Shown piece after piece: positions 7,792 through 16,158 of a stretch of DNA of 64,000 nucleotides. The notes beneath the pieces are model-generated. The model was not told the origin of the DNA and did no database searches. It worked only from the letters and a program-made list of their open reading frames with translations. Origin of the DNA: Mangrovimonas futianensis (GTDB lineage: Bacteria > Bacteroidota > Bacteroidia > Flavobacteriales > Flavobacteriaceae); assembly GCF_021245805.1 (NCBI RefSeq), contig NZ_JAJJNF010000004.1, positions 310,001 to 374,000 on the forward strand, read 5' to 3'. Position 1 is the first letter of the stretch. Every line of letters starts with the position of its first letter. The position numbers were made by a program, and so were the translations under genes.

Positions 7792-10257
7792 TTAAGATCC
7801 ACACATTAAGCAATCATCACCTTCTGACTCCTTTGCTTGAGATATAAGAGCTTTTAACTCTTCTGGTGACATTGGCTCCACTTCGGTGGTTTCTTGGGCA
7901 AATTTCGCAGCTGTTTTAGCCGCCTTATCTTTCTGTTGAGCTACTACCTTTTCATCTATAATCGGCGCTTCCGTTTTTTGCTCTTTTTTGGTATTATCCA
8001 AAGTAAACTTAATAGCATCTACAGCACTCTTCGTTCTTAAATAGTACATTCCCGTTTTCAAACCACTTTTCCAGGCATAGAAATGCATAGAGGTTAGTTT
8101 TGCCATGGTAGCACCTTCCATAAACAAGTTTAAAGATTGGGATTGATCAATGAAGTATCCTCTATGGCGGGACATATCAATAATATCCTTCATACTTAAC
8201 TCCCAAACTGTCTTGTAAAGCTCCTTAATGTTTTGTGGAATAATGTCAATATCTTGAATTGAACCATTGGCTCTCATGATTTCTTGTTTCAAGCCTTCAT
8301 TCCATAGACCTAACTCAACCAAATCTTCCAATAGGTGCTTATTAACTACAATAAATTCTCCTGACAAAACTCTACGAGTGTATATATTTGAAGTATAAGG
8401 CTCAAAACATTCGTTGTTACCTAAAATTTGAGACGTTGAGGCAGTTGGCATAGGCGCTACTAATAAAGAGTTTCTTACACCATGTTTTTTGACCTCTTTT
8501 CTCAATTTCTCCCAATCCCAATTTCCGCTCAATTCATCATCTTTAATTCCCCAAAGATTGTGTTGGAATTCTCCTTGACTGATAGGAGACCCTTCATAGG
8601 TTTGATAGGCGCCATCCACTTTAGCTTCTTCCATACTAGCAGTAACGGCTGCGTAATAAAGCGTTTCAAAAATATCTTGATTCAATTTTTTGGCCTCATC
8701 ACTGGTAAAAGGCATCCTCAATTTAATAAAGGTATCTGCCAATCCCTGCACTCCTAACCCAACTGGTCTGTGACGGAAGTTTGAATTTTTAGCTTCTTCT
8801 ACCGGGTAGTAATTTCTATCGATGACACGATTTAAATTTTTTGTAACTCGCTTAGTAATCCTAAACAACTCTTTATGGTCAAATTTGCCATCCTTCACAA
8901 ACATAGGCAATGCAATAGACGCCAAATTACAAACGGCTACTTCATCAGGCGCTGTGTACTCCAAAATTTCAGTACATAAATTAGAAGAACGAATGGTTCC
9001 TAAATTCTTTTGGTTTGACTTGCGGTTGGCTGCATCCTTATATAACATATAAGGTGTTCCGGTTTCAATTTGAGATTCCAAAATCTTCTCCCAAAGTTCA
9101 CGAGCCTTCACGGTCTTTCTTCCCTTTCCTTCTTCCTCATACCTTAGGTATAGAGCTTCAAATTCTTCACTATGAGTATCAGGCAAACCAGGACATTCAT
9201 TTGGACACATCAAAGTCCAAGGACCATCTTCTTGAACTCTTTTCATAAACAAATCTGGAATCCACATGGCGTAAAACAAGTCACGCGCACGCATTTCTTC
9301 CTTACCATGGTTCTTTTTTAAATCCAGAAAGTCAAAAATATCGGCATGCCATGGCTCCATATAAATCGCAAAACTACCTTTACGCTTTCCTCCTCCTTGA
9401 TCTACATAACGTGCGGTATCATTGAAAACCCGCAACATAGGCACGATTCCATTACTAGTTCCGTTAGTTCCCGCAATATAACTACCTGTAGCTCTCACAT
9501 CATGAATAGACAACCCAATACCTCCAGCAGATTGGGAAATTTTGGCTGTCTGCTTTAACGTATCATAAATACCATCAATACTATCTTCCTTAACGGTTAA
9601 TAAAAAACAAGAAGACATTTGTGGTTTTGGCGTACCCGAATTAAATAACGTTGGTGTAGCATGCGTAAAGTATTTTTTGGACATCAACTCATAAGTTTCA
9701 ACAGCAGCTTCCAAATCATCCATATGAATTCCCACGGCTACACGCATCAACATATGCTGCGGACGCTCTGCTATCTGTCCATTTATTTTTAAAAGATAAG
9801 ATCTCTCCAAGGTTTTAAAACCAAAATAGTCATATCCAAAATCTCTATTATAAATAATAGTTGAATCGAGAACTTCACGATTATCCATGATCACTTTATA
9901 AACCTCATCAGATAACAAAGGAGCTTCCTTTCCAGTTCTTGGGTTTACATAGGTATATAAATCATGCATGACCTCACTAAAGGTCTTTTTAGTATTCTTA
10001 TGTAAGTTAGAAACTGAGATTCTAGCCGCTAAACGCGCATAATCTGGATGTGCCGTAGTTAATGTAGCTGCAATTTCTGCTGCCAAATTATCCAATTCGC
10101 TGGTGGTAACACCATCATACAAACCTTCAATAACTCTCATGGCTACTTTAACCGGATCAACGAGCTCGTTTAATCCGTAGCATAACTTTCTTACTCTAGC
10201 GGTGATTTTATCAAACATCACCGGCTCTTTACGACCGTCTCTTTTTACTACATACAT
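7792..10257 (-). CDS. nrdA: Ribonucleoside-diphosphate reductase, class Ia alpha subunit
   Basis: An 821-aa catalytic subunit that reduces ribonucleoside diphosphates to deoxyribonucleotides in the cytoplasm. An ATP-cone occupies about residues 1-90, so overall activity is likely under dATP control. Active-site residues are visible: C217 in MSSCFLL, and N426, C428 and E430 in SSNLCTEI. The C-terminal tail ends in CLMCGS, with C816 and C819 as the thiol pair that is re-reduced by thioredoxin or glutaredoxin. The beta-subunit gene lies 165 bp upstream on the same strand, so nrdB-nrdA is a likely operon. Length is normal for the family. Confidence 0.96.
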   Translation of the reverse strand: MYVVKRDGRKEPVMFDKITARVRKLCYGLNELVDPVKVAMRVIEGLYDGVTTSELDNLAAEIAATLTTAHPDYARLAARISVSNLHKNTKKTFSEVMHDLYTYVNPRTGKEAPLLSDEVYKVIMDNREVLDSTIIYNRDFGYDYFGFKTLERSYLLKINGQIAERPQHMLMRVAVGIHMDDLEAAVETYELMSKKYFTHATPTLFNSGTPKPQMSSCFLLTVKEDSIDGIYDTLKQTAKISQSAGGIGLSIHDVRATGSYIAGTNGTSNGIVPMLRVFNDTARYVDQGGGKRKGSFAIYMEPWHADIFDFLDLKKNHGKEEMRARDLFYAMWIPDLFMKRVQEDGPWTLMCPNECPGLPDTHSEEFEALYLRYEEEGKGRKTVKARELWEKILESQIETGTPYMLYKDAANRKSNQKNLGTIRSSNLCTEILEYTAPDEVAVCNLASIALPMFVKDGKFDHKELFRITKRVTKNLNRVIDRNYYPVEEAKNSNFRHRPVGLGVQGLADTFIKLRMPFTSDEAKKLNQDIFETLYYAAVTASMEEAKVDGAYQTYEGSPISQGEFQHNLWGIKDDELSGNWDWEKLRKEVKKHGVRNSLLVAPMPTASTSQILGNNECFEPYTSNIYTRRVLSGEFIVVNKHLLEDLVELGLWNEGLKQEIMRANGSIQDIDIIPQNIKELYKTVWELSMKDIIDMSRHRGYFIDQSQSLNLFMEGATMAKLTSMHFYAWKSGLKTGMYYLRTKSAVDAIKFTLDNTKKEQKTEAPIIDEKVVAQQKDKAAKTAAKFAQETTEVEPMSPEELKALISQAKESEGDDCLMCGS

Positions 10258-10422
10258 AATTTAGTTTGTTTTTATTTTTCTGATACGCCTTCAGAAAAAG
10301 GGTTAATTAGCTACTGTCCGAATTTCAAGAATTTAAAATCCAGCGGGTTTATTTAAAGAATTTGGGATACAGAACACAAGTTTCAACACCCCGATATTTA
10401 TATGTTTGGAAATTAATACCGA

Positions 10423-11403
10423 CTAGAAATCAGCATCAAATTTGAATTTATCTTCTTCCTCCTCCTTATTTAGGACGCCTGCCTTTTGATATTCAGACAC
10501 GCGCTTTTCAAAGAAATTAGTTTTTCCTTGTAAAGAAATCATGTCCATAAAGTCGAAAGGATTAGTGGTGTTGTATACCTTTTCACAGTCTAGCTCAGTC
10601 AAAAGTCTATCGGTAACGAACTCCAAATATTGGGTCATTAGATTAGCATTCATACCAATCAAACTTACAGGAAGTGACTCGGTAATGAACTCTCTTTCTA
10701 TATCTAATGCATTCGTCAAAATATCTTTGATACGTTCTTTTGGAACTTTATTCACCAAATGGTGGTTATGAAGATGCACTGCAAAATCACAGTGTACGCC
10801 TTCATCTCTAGAAATCAACTCATTTGAAAAAGTCAACCCTGGCATTAAGCCGCGTTTTTTCAACCAAAACAAAGAACAAAAGGCTCCAGAAAAGAAAATA
10901 CCTTCAACCGCTGCAAAGGCGATTAAGCGTTCGGCAAAACTAGGTGACTCAATCCATTTTAAAGCCCAATCGGCTTTCTTTTTAATAGCAGGAAAATTTT
11001 CTATTGCCTTAAACAAAACATCCTTTTCCTTTTCGTCCTTCACGTAAGTATCAATCAGAAGCGAATAAGTTTCACTATGGATGTTCTCCATCATGATTTG
11101 AAACCCATAGAAAAATTTGGCTTCACTATACTGAACTTCATTAACAAAATTTTCGGCCAAATTTTCATTTACAATACCATCACTAGCTGCAAAAAATGCC
11201 AAAATATGTTTAATGAAATACTTTTCGTCATTATTCAATTTACTATTCCAATCAGTTAGATCTTGATGCAAGTCAATCTCTTCTGCCGTCCAAAAACTTG
11301 CTTCCGATTTTTTATACCATTCCCAAATATCATGATGCTGAATAGGAAAAATAACAAATCTATCTTTGTTTTCTTGAAGGATGGGTTCTACGGCTTGAGA
11401 CAT
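10423..11403 (-). CDS. nrdB: Ribonucleoside-diphosphate reductase, class Ia beta subunit
   Basis: A 326-aa radical-generating subunit. Probable diiron ligands are D44, E75-region, E106 and H109 (ENIHSETY), E167, E201 and H204 (DEGVHCDF). The radical tyrosine is present at Y113, which argues for a tyrosyl-radical class Ia enzyme rather than class Ic. The sequence around ENIHSETYSLLIDTY resembles eukaryotic-type R2. The C-terminal acidic tail (EEEEDKFKFDADF) is the part that docks on NrdA. First gene of the pair nrdB-nrdA; a 610-bp gap upstream holds possible control sites, including a palindrome at 11575-11593. Confidence 0.95.
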   Translation of the reverse strand: MSQAVEPILQENKDRFVIFPIQHHDIWEWYKKSEASFWTAEEIDLHQDLTDWNSKLNNDEKYFIKHILAFFAASDGIVNENLAENFVNEVQYSEAKFFYGFQIMMENIHSETYSLLIDTYVKDEKEKDVLFKAIENFPAIKKKADWALKWIESPSFAERLIAFAAVEGIFFSGAFCSLFWLKKRGLMPGLTFSNELISRDEGVHCDFAVHLHNHHLVNKVPKERIKDILTNALDIEREFITESLPVSLIGMNANLMTQYLEFVTDRLLTELDCEKVYNTTNPFDFMDMISLQGKTNFFEKRVSEYQKAGVLNKEEEEDKFKFDADF

Positions 11404-11574
11404 TAGATTTAACTGCTTTTAAATTAGTTAGACGAAAATTTTTGTAGAGATTTGGTCTAACAAATATTGCCAATTGTGATTGAAAAAGAAAGATTTTGAA
11501 TCAAACGTTTTCAACAAGTTTTTAACACGGCGTTAACGAATAATCTTTAATCGAAAATCAACTAAAAAGCCATA

Positions 11575-11593
11575 AAACACTGTATATGTGTTT
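11575..11593. promoter_or_regulatory. Palindrome upstream of nrdB, possible NrdR-type site
   Basis: AAACAC (11575-11580) and GTGTTT (11588-11593) flank TGTATAT. It recalls the NrdR box, but it is 15 rather than 16 bp between the outer ACAC/GTGT bases, and the usual second box about 31 bp away is missing. Confidence 0.25.
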
Positions 11594-11739
11594 GTTAAAT
11601 AAAAAATAGTAATAAATTAAAAAAAATAAGATTTACCCTACTAAATCACCTTAAGCAAGCACTATTATTGATAAAAACCAAGCAATTTTTTAGTCCAGAA
11701 AAGAAGAAAGTCATTGTTAATAAAAAGACAAAAAATCAA

Positions 11740-11763
11740 AAAGCCAGTTATAAAACTGGCTTT
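11740..11763 (-). terminator. Orphan terminator-like hairpin
   Basis: Stem AAAGCCAGTT / AACTGGCTTT with loop ATAA. On the minus strand it continues into a T-rich stretch (TTGATTTTTTG), on the plus strand it does not. No minus-strand gene is visible to the right of it before 12014. Confidence 0.5.
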
Positions 11764-11863
11764 CTGATTGATTAATAGCATACCAATTTGATTGAATGCT
11801 TTTTCCCTTTTAATTAATAGCTGAGACAAATATCATAAATCTTTCAGGTTTTTAGGGCGACAA

Positions 11864-11971
11864 TTGTATAGTTGGTATCAAATTTTGTATAAATGGTAAT
11901 TTTTTATGTTTTTAAACCAGAAAACACCATAAAATGTACAATTCACACATAAAATATTACCAAATATACAA
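11864..11971. promoter_or_regulatory. Candidate LytTR binding sites upstream of its own regulator gene
   Basis: TTGTATAnnTGGTA occurs at 11864 and 11885 in direct orientation, 21 bp apart (two helical turns), and again inverted with its end at 11971. The second and third copies form 27-bp arms (11885-11911 and 11945-11971) with four mismatches. The first copy contains ATAGTTGGT, 8 of 9 matches to the general LytTR consensus. The block ends 42 bp before the regulator ATG. Confidence 0.4.
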
Positions 11972-12000
11972 CCCCAAACCCTTTACATTTAATATATTGT

Positions 12001-12008
12001 TATCTTTG
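12001..12008 (+). promoter_or_regulatory. -7 promoter element giving a near-leaderless mRNA
   Basis: TATCTTTG fully matches TAnnTTTG. Only 5 nt separate it from the ATG at 12014, so transcription should begin at or next to the start codon. Confidence 0.55.
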
Positions 12009-12013
12009 GTTTT

Positions 12014-12748
12014 ATGATAAAAGCAGTGATTGTTGACGACGAACCTAAGGCTATTCAAAGCCTAACTTGGGAACTGGAAAATTTCAAGGATGAAATTAAA
12101 GTTGTGAAGTCATTTACTTCTCCTGAACTTGCTCTTGATTACCTGGATGAATCCCCTACCGACTGCTTGTTCTTAGACATCAACATGCCCTCAATGGATG
12201 GCTTTCAATTCTTAGATAAATTAGTGCACAAGGACTTTGCAATCATCATTACAACAGCCTATAATGAATATGCTCTAAAAGCTTTAAAAAATGAGGCGAT
12301 TGACTATCTACTCAAACCCATTGATTCTGATGATTTAAAGGACACTATCAAGAAAGTAAAGAAACACATGACAAGTGCTCTTTCGCTTTCAAGGGTAGAA
12401 GAAGTCCTTTTAAATTTTAATACCAAACTAAAACATCAAAAACTGACCTTAAATACCGATGGTAAACTTATTTTTTTGGATATTGATGATGTTTTGTACA
12501 TTGAATCTGATGGAAATTATAGCACCATTCACTTGAATAACCATCAAAAAATGGTAGTGACAAAAAAATTAAAGGATATTAACGCACTACTACCGGAGAG
12601 TGTTTTTTTTAGGATCCACAACTCATATATCATCAACCTAAACAAAATCAAGGAATTTGTGAAAAATGATGGCTATGTGGTGATGACTAGCAACGATAAA
12701 ATCCCTGTGGCCAGAAAACGAAAATCAGATTTCTTGAATAAATTTTAA
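12014..12748 (+). CDS. LytTR-family response regulator
   Basis: A 244-aa DNA-binding response regulator. The receiver domain (about 1-120) has the acidic pocket D8/D9, the phospho-acceptor D55 in LFLDINMPS, the T80/T81 switch region and K101 in LLKPID. The LytTR DNA-binding domain spans about 140-244 (YIESDGNYSTIHL, FFRIHNSYIINLNKI). Its stop overlaps the start of the kinase gene by one base (TAATG), so the two are translated together. Repeats upstream suggest autoregulation. The controlled genes are not evident. Confidence 0.93.
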   Translation: MIKAVIVDDEPKAIQSLTWELENFKDEIKVVKSFTSPELALDYLDESPTDCLFLDINMPSMDGFQFLDKLVHKDFAIIITTAYNEYALKALKNEAIDYLLKPIDSDDLKDTIKKVKKHMTSALSLSRVEEVLLNFNTKLKHQKLTLNTDGKLIFLDIDDVLYIESDGNYSTIHLNNHQKMVVTKKLKDINALLPESVFFRIHNSYIINLNKIKEFVKNDGYVVMTSNDKIPVARKRKSDFLNKF

Positions 12749-14724
12749 TGACTCGTCCATATCACATAAAGCGTTTTGTAAAAATCATTTCATTTTTGAT
12801 CCTTTTCTTTTGTCTGAAAACTTCCATTTGGGGTCAAGAACCTATATTGACTGATGAATTTGTAGCAACTATTGAGAAAATCATTTCTACAAAAACCAAA
12901 GATTACGCAAGCATTAACGACCAATTATCTAAACAGAATAGAGACACCCTAAAAATGAAATACTTTTTGGAGCAATCCAAAAAGGCCAATTATTTAGAAG
13001 GACAAAGCTATACCCTGAATGCTTTAGGAATTGTTTATAGAAACCTTTCTTCCTATTCCAAGTCTATTGAAATGCACGATAAAGCCAATGAAATTGCTAT
13101 TAAAGCAAATAATAAAGAGCTTCAAGTCATCAGCCTAAATATGTTAGGAGTTGTATATCGCAGACAAGATAACGTAAGGGCTGCATTAGACTACCATAAA
13201 AGAGCTTTAGAGATTTCAGAAAATACAGAAAACCCTTCAGATGAGCTCATCAAAAGTATTGCGGTATCACAAAATAGCATGGGTAATATTTACCTATTGC
13301 TACAACAATACGATTTAGCCATAAGTCAATTCAAAAAGTCTTTAAAAATAGAATCTGACACAAAAAATAGTTTGGGACTAGCAATCAATTACCAAAACAT
13401 TGGATATGCCTTAGAAGAAAAAGGACTTATTGACTCAGCCTTGGTAAATTACAACAAATCACTTAAATACAACAATATTATTGATTCTGAGGTTGGTCGC
13501 GTAATTTGTTACAACAGCATTGCTAAAATAGAAATAAAAAAAGGAGACTATGAAAAAGCGCTCCCAATGATTGAAGAAGCTCTTGAAAAGGCTTTAAAGA
13601 TAAGCGACCAATACTATATTGCCACCAGCTATCTCAACCTTGGTCTTACCCAACTTAAATTAAAGGATTATCAAAAAGCAGAGGGCAATCTCCTCAAAAG
13701 CGTAGATCTATGTAAAGAATTCAACTACACATCTTACGAATCTGAAGCCTATAGCTACCTTTCTGAACTACACGAACAACAAGGCAACTTTAAAACCTCA
13801 TTAGACTATCATAAAAAGTATGTAGAGCTGGATAAAGCTATAACACATCGTAAAAACATCCAGTATGTTAATGACCTTATTCTTGAATATGAAAGTGAGA
13901 AAAAGAATAATCAAATTCGTGCATTGGCAGACGAAAATGAAATTGTAAAACTCAAACTTAAACAAAACAAACAAATAGGATTATTAAGTCTTCTTGGAGG
14001 ATTATTACTTATTGGAATTTTACTTGTACTTTATAGACAACGTAAGCTTAAGAACGAAAAAAGAATTTTTTCTTTAGAGCAGGAGATGCTGAGAAACCAA
14101 ATGAATCCGCACTTCATTTTCAACTCTTTAAACTCCATCAAACTTTACATAGTCAATAACGAAAAGGAAAATGCTGTTTATTATTTAAACAAATTTTCAA
14201 AATTGATGCGTCGCATTTTAATAGCATCCACTGAAAAAGAAATTTCACTTCAGGATGAATTGGATACAATGCAACTCTATATGAATATTGAAAACATGCG
14301 ATTCTCAAATGAAATTGATTATCGTGTTGATGTAGAACCTGGAGTCAATCCACTATTGATTAAAGTACCTTCACTTCTACTCCAACCATTCTTGGAGAAC
14401 GCTCTTTGGCATGGATTATCTAACAAAGAAGGCGTGAAACAAATTGATGTCTTTGTGAAAAAGAAAAGCTTTGATCACATAGCAATAACCATCACAGATA
14501 ATGGCATAGGTAGGGAAGCTTCACAAAAAATTAAAAGCAAGAAAAAACTAAAAAGAAAATCTGTGGGAATTGACCTAACAAAAGCCCGTTTGGAAAATTT
14601 CTCTAAATCCTACACCTCCAGTTACCAACTCAAAATAGAGGATTTGGTTGAAAACGGAAAAGCTTCGGGGACACGAGTCACGATTGACATCCCGGTAAAA
14701 TCAATGGTCTTAAAAACAGCTTAA
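12748..14724 (+). CDS. TPR-containing LytS-type sensor histidine kinase
   Basis: A 658-aa membrane kinase. An N-terminal signal sequence ends near SIWGQ. Residues about 60-390 form tetratricopeptide repeats that would lie in the periplasm as the sensor. One membrane helix is seen near 410-430 (IGLLSLLGGLLLIGILLVLY). The His_kinase domain has the phospho-acceptor H455 in QMNPHFIFNSLNS, and the ATPase part has NALWHGL and DNGIG boxes. It is the cognate partner of the LytTR regulator it overlaps by one base. The gene ends one base before the stop of the converging DUF3109 gene, with no terminator between. Confidence 0.92.
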   Translation: MTRPYHIKRFVKIISFLILFFCLKTSIWGQEPILTDEFVATIEKIISTKTKDYASINDQLSKQNRDTLKMKYFLEQSKKANYLEGQSYTLNALGIVYRNLSSYSKSIEMHDKANEIAIKANNKELQVISLNMLGVVYRRQDNVRAALDYHKRALEISENTENPSDELIKSIAVSQNSMGNIYLLLQQYDLAISQFKKSLKIESDTKNSLGLAINYQNIGYALEEKGLIDSALVNYNKSLKYNNIIDSEVGRVICYNSIAKIEIKKGDYEKALPMIEEALEKALKISDQYYIATSYLNLGLTQLKLKDYQKAEGNLLKSVDLCKEFNYTSYESEAYSYLSELHEQQGNFKTSLDYHKKYVELDKAITHRKNIQYVNDLILEYESEKKNNQIRALADENEIVKLKLKQNKQIGLLSLLGGLLLIGILLVLYRQRKLKNEKRIFSLEQEMLRNQMNPHFIFNSLNSIKLYIVNNEKENAVYYLNKFSKLMRRILIASTEKEISLQDELDTMQLYMNIENMRFSNEIDYRVDVEPGVNPLLIKVPSLLLQPFLENALWHGLSNKEGVKQIDVFVKKKSFDHIAITITDNGIGREASQKIKSKKKLKRKSVGIDLTKARLENFSKSYTSSYQLKIEDLVENGKASGTRVTIDIPVKSMVLKTA

Positions 14725-14725
14725 C

Positions 14726-15289
14726 TCAATAATCCTGAGCTACCTTTTCCAATTCCTCGTACCAATCCTCTCCAAATTTCCTAATTAAAGCCTCCTTAAC
14801 AAACTTGTAAACCGGCACCTGAAGTTCTTCACCTAAGCTACAAGCTGGGTCGCAAATATGCCATTTATTATAATTTACTGCAGAAAATTCAGAATAATCC
14901 TTAACTCTAACTGGATACAAATGGCAAGAAACAGGTTTTTTCCAATCAATGACACCTTTATTGTAAGCCTCTTCAATACCACAAAGCGCCGTACCTTTAT
15001 TGTCAAAGATCACATAAGCACAATCTGCCCCATCTATCAATGGCGTCTCTAGCTCACCTAAATCGGTTGTTATAAATGTTCCTTGTTCCTCAATCACCTT
15101 AATTCCTTCCTCTCTTAAAAAGGGTTTCACCTTAGGGTAGATCTCCTTTAAAATTTGAGTCTCATTCTCCTCTAAGGGCGCGCCAGCATCCCCCTCAACA
15201 CAACAAGCTCCTTTACATGCCGACAAATTGCAAACAAAATCATTTTCAATGATTTCTTCCGATATTATGGTTTTTCCTAATTGAAACAT
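14726..15289 (-). CDS. DUF3109 family cysteine-rich protein
   Basis: A 187-aa cytoplasmic protein with many conserved cysteines: CNLSACKGACC near residues 20-30, a C in DGADCAYV, then C in GTALCGIEE, PVSCHLYP and HICDPACSLG. The pattern is that of DUF3109, related to the YkgJ-type CxxCxxxCC metal or iron-sulfur binding families. No biochemical role is known to me. It has a perfect -7 element (minus strand, 15294-15301) only 4 nt before the ATG, so its mRNA should be nearly leaderless. It ends tail to tail with the kinase gene. Confidence 0.85.
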   Translation of the reverse strand: MFQLGKTIISEEIIENDFVCNLSACKGACCVEGDAGAPLEENETQILKEIYPKVKPFLREEGIKVIEEQGTFITTDLGELETPLIDGADCAYVIFDNKGTALCGIEEAYNKGVIDWKKPVSCHLYPVRVKDYSEFSAVNYNKWHICDPACSLGEELQVPVYKFVKEALIRKFGEDWYEELEKVAQDY

Positions 15290-15293
15290 GCTG

Positions 15294-15301
15294 CAAAAAT
15301 A
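15294..15301 (-). promoter_or_regulatory. -7 element of DUF3109 gene, near-leaderless
   Basis: Minus strand TATTTTTG, full match to TAnnTTTG. Four bases separate it from the ATG at 15289. Confidence 0.5.
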
Positions 15302-15348
15302 GGTAAAGTTTAACTTTCAAATAACATTGTAAATCAGATATAAACATC

Positions 15349-15356
15349 TACTTTTG
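15349..15356 (+). promoter_or_regulatory. -7 element of MarC gene
   Basis: TACTTTTG, full match to TAnnTTTG, 20 nt before the ATG at 15377. Confidence 0.5.
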
Positions 15357-15376
15357 CAAAAAATTTCAAAAACCTC

Positions 15377-15958
15377 ATGGAACTAAATGCAAAAGAAATA
15401 TTTACGGCATTTATGGTACTATTTGCCGTAATAGATATTATAGGAAATATTCCTATAGTTATCGACCTCAGAAAAAAAGCAGGTCATATTCAAAGTGAAA
15501 AGGCATCTGTTATTGCGGGAATCATCATGATTTTATTCTTGTTTCTGGGTAAAAATATTTTATCACTAATTGGTATTGGGGTTAATAGTTTTGCCGTGGC
15601 TGGTTCCTTTATTCTTTTTTTCATAGCCCTAGAAATGATTTTAGGGATTACTTTATATAAAGAAGACGAGCACAGCTCCATGACAGCAACTGTATTTCCA
15701 CTTGCATTTCCATTAATTGCAGGACCCGGAAGTTTAACAACTTTATTATCTTTAAGAGCTGAATTTCATATCGAGAATATCATCATTGCCGTTATTATGA
15801 ACGTAGTGGTGATTTATATTGTTCTGAAAACTTCTTCAAAAATTGAAAAGTTAATAGGAGCAAGTGGCATTAGTATTATCAGAAAGGTTTTTGGAGTAAT
15901 CCTATTGGCTATTGCCGTGAAATTATTTGCACATAATATTAAGGAATTGTTCGTTTAA
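15377..15958 (+). CDS. MarC family integral membrane protein
   Basis: A 193-aa inner-membrane protein with about six hydrophobic helices and the MarC-family hallmarks: FAVIDIIGNIPIVIDL near the N-terminus and FPLAFPLIAGPGSLTTLL in the middle. Despite its name the family is not a proven antibiotic-resistance factor; its transport substrate is unknown. The next gene starts two bases after its stop and the one after that two bases further, so three genes form a tight operon. It has its own -7 element at 15349-15356. Confidence 0.9.
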   Translation: MELNAKEIFTAFMVLFAVIDIIGNIPIVIDLRKKAGHIQSEKASVIAGIIMILFLFLGKNILSLIGIGVNSFAVAGSFILFFIALEMILGITLYKEDEHSSMTATVFPLAFPLIAGPGSLTTLLSLRAEFHIENIIIAVIMNVVVIYIVLKTSSKIEKLIGASGISIIRKVFGVILLAIAVKLFAHNIKELFV

Positions 15959-15959
15959 C

Positions 15960-16157
15960 ATGAGAATTTTAATCATCATTTTATCTGTGTTGGCCCTCAT
16001 TTTAATGGCCTTCAATATAACTCAAATCGACTTTGACCATCCTTTTGAAGGCCAAAGTATTATCGCCTTGATAACCATTTTGGCAAGTTTGTGCGCCCTG
16101 GTTTTGCTACAAATTTTAAGAATTTCCAAAAAGATCGAAAAACAAATTGGAAAATAA
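15960..16157 (+). CDS. Small membrane protein, 65 aa, unknown function
   Basis: I place the start at the ATG at 15960, one base after the MarC stop; an earlier in-frame TTG overlaps MarC and is less likely. The protein has two predicted membrane helices (about residues 3-20 and 28-50) joined by a short acidic loop (QIDFDHPFEGQ), and a basic C-terminal tail (RISKKIEKQIGK). It looks like a small hairpin membrane protein with both ends in the cytoplasm. The flavoprotein gene starts immediately downstream. Function unknown. Confidence 0.7.
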   Translation: MRILIIILSVLALILMAFNITQIDFDHPFEGQSIIALITILASLCALVLLQILRISKKIEKQIGK

Positions 16158-16158
16158 G

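Larger units (their letters stand above)
11404..12013. other. 610-bp divergent intergenic region between nrdB and LytTR regulator
   Basis: No credible gene is seen. It contains a -7-like AATATTTG for nrdB on the minus strand at 11461-11468 (5 of 6 matches), a palindrome at 11575-11593, an isolated hairpin at 11740-11763 whose T-rich side faces the minus strand, a group of TTGTATAnnTGGTA repeats at 11864-11971, and a perfect promoter for the LytTR regulator at 12001-12008. Confidence 0.6.

Noticed and set aside
11893..11955. 20-codon ORF upstream of the LytTR gene
   Set aside because: Short, lies within the inverted repeat and has no promoter at a sensible distance.
16147..16158. TTG start for the short flavoprotein
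   Set aside because: It would overlap the preceding gene, and the ATG at 16159 directly precedes the FAD-binding strand with normal spacing.
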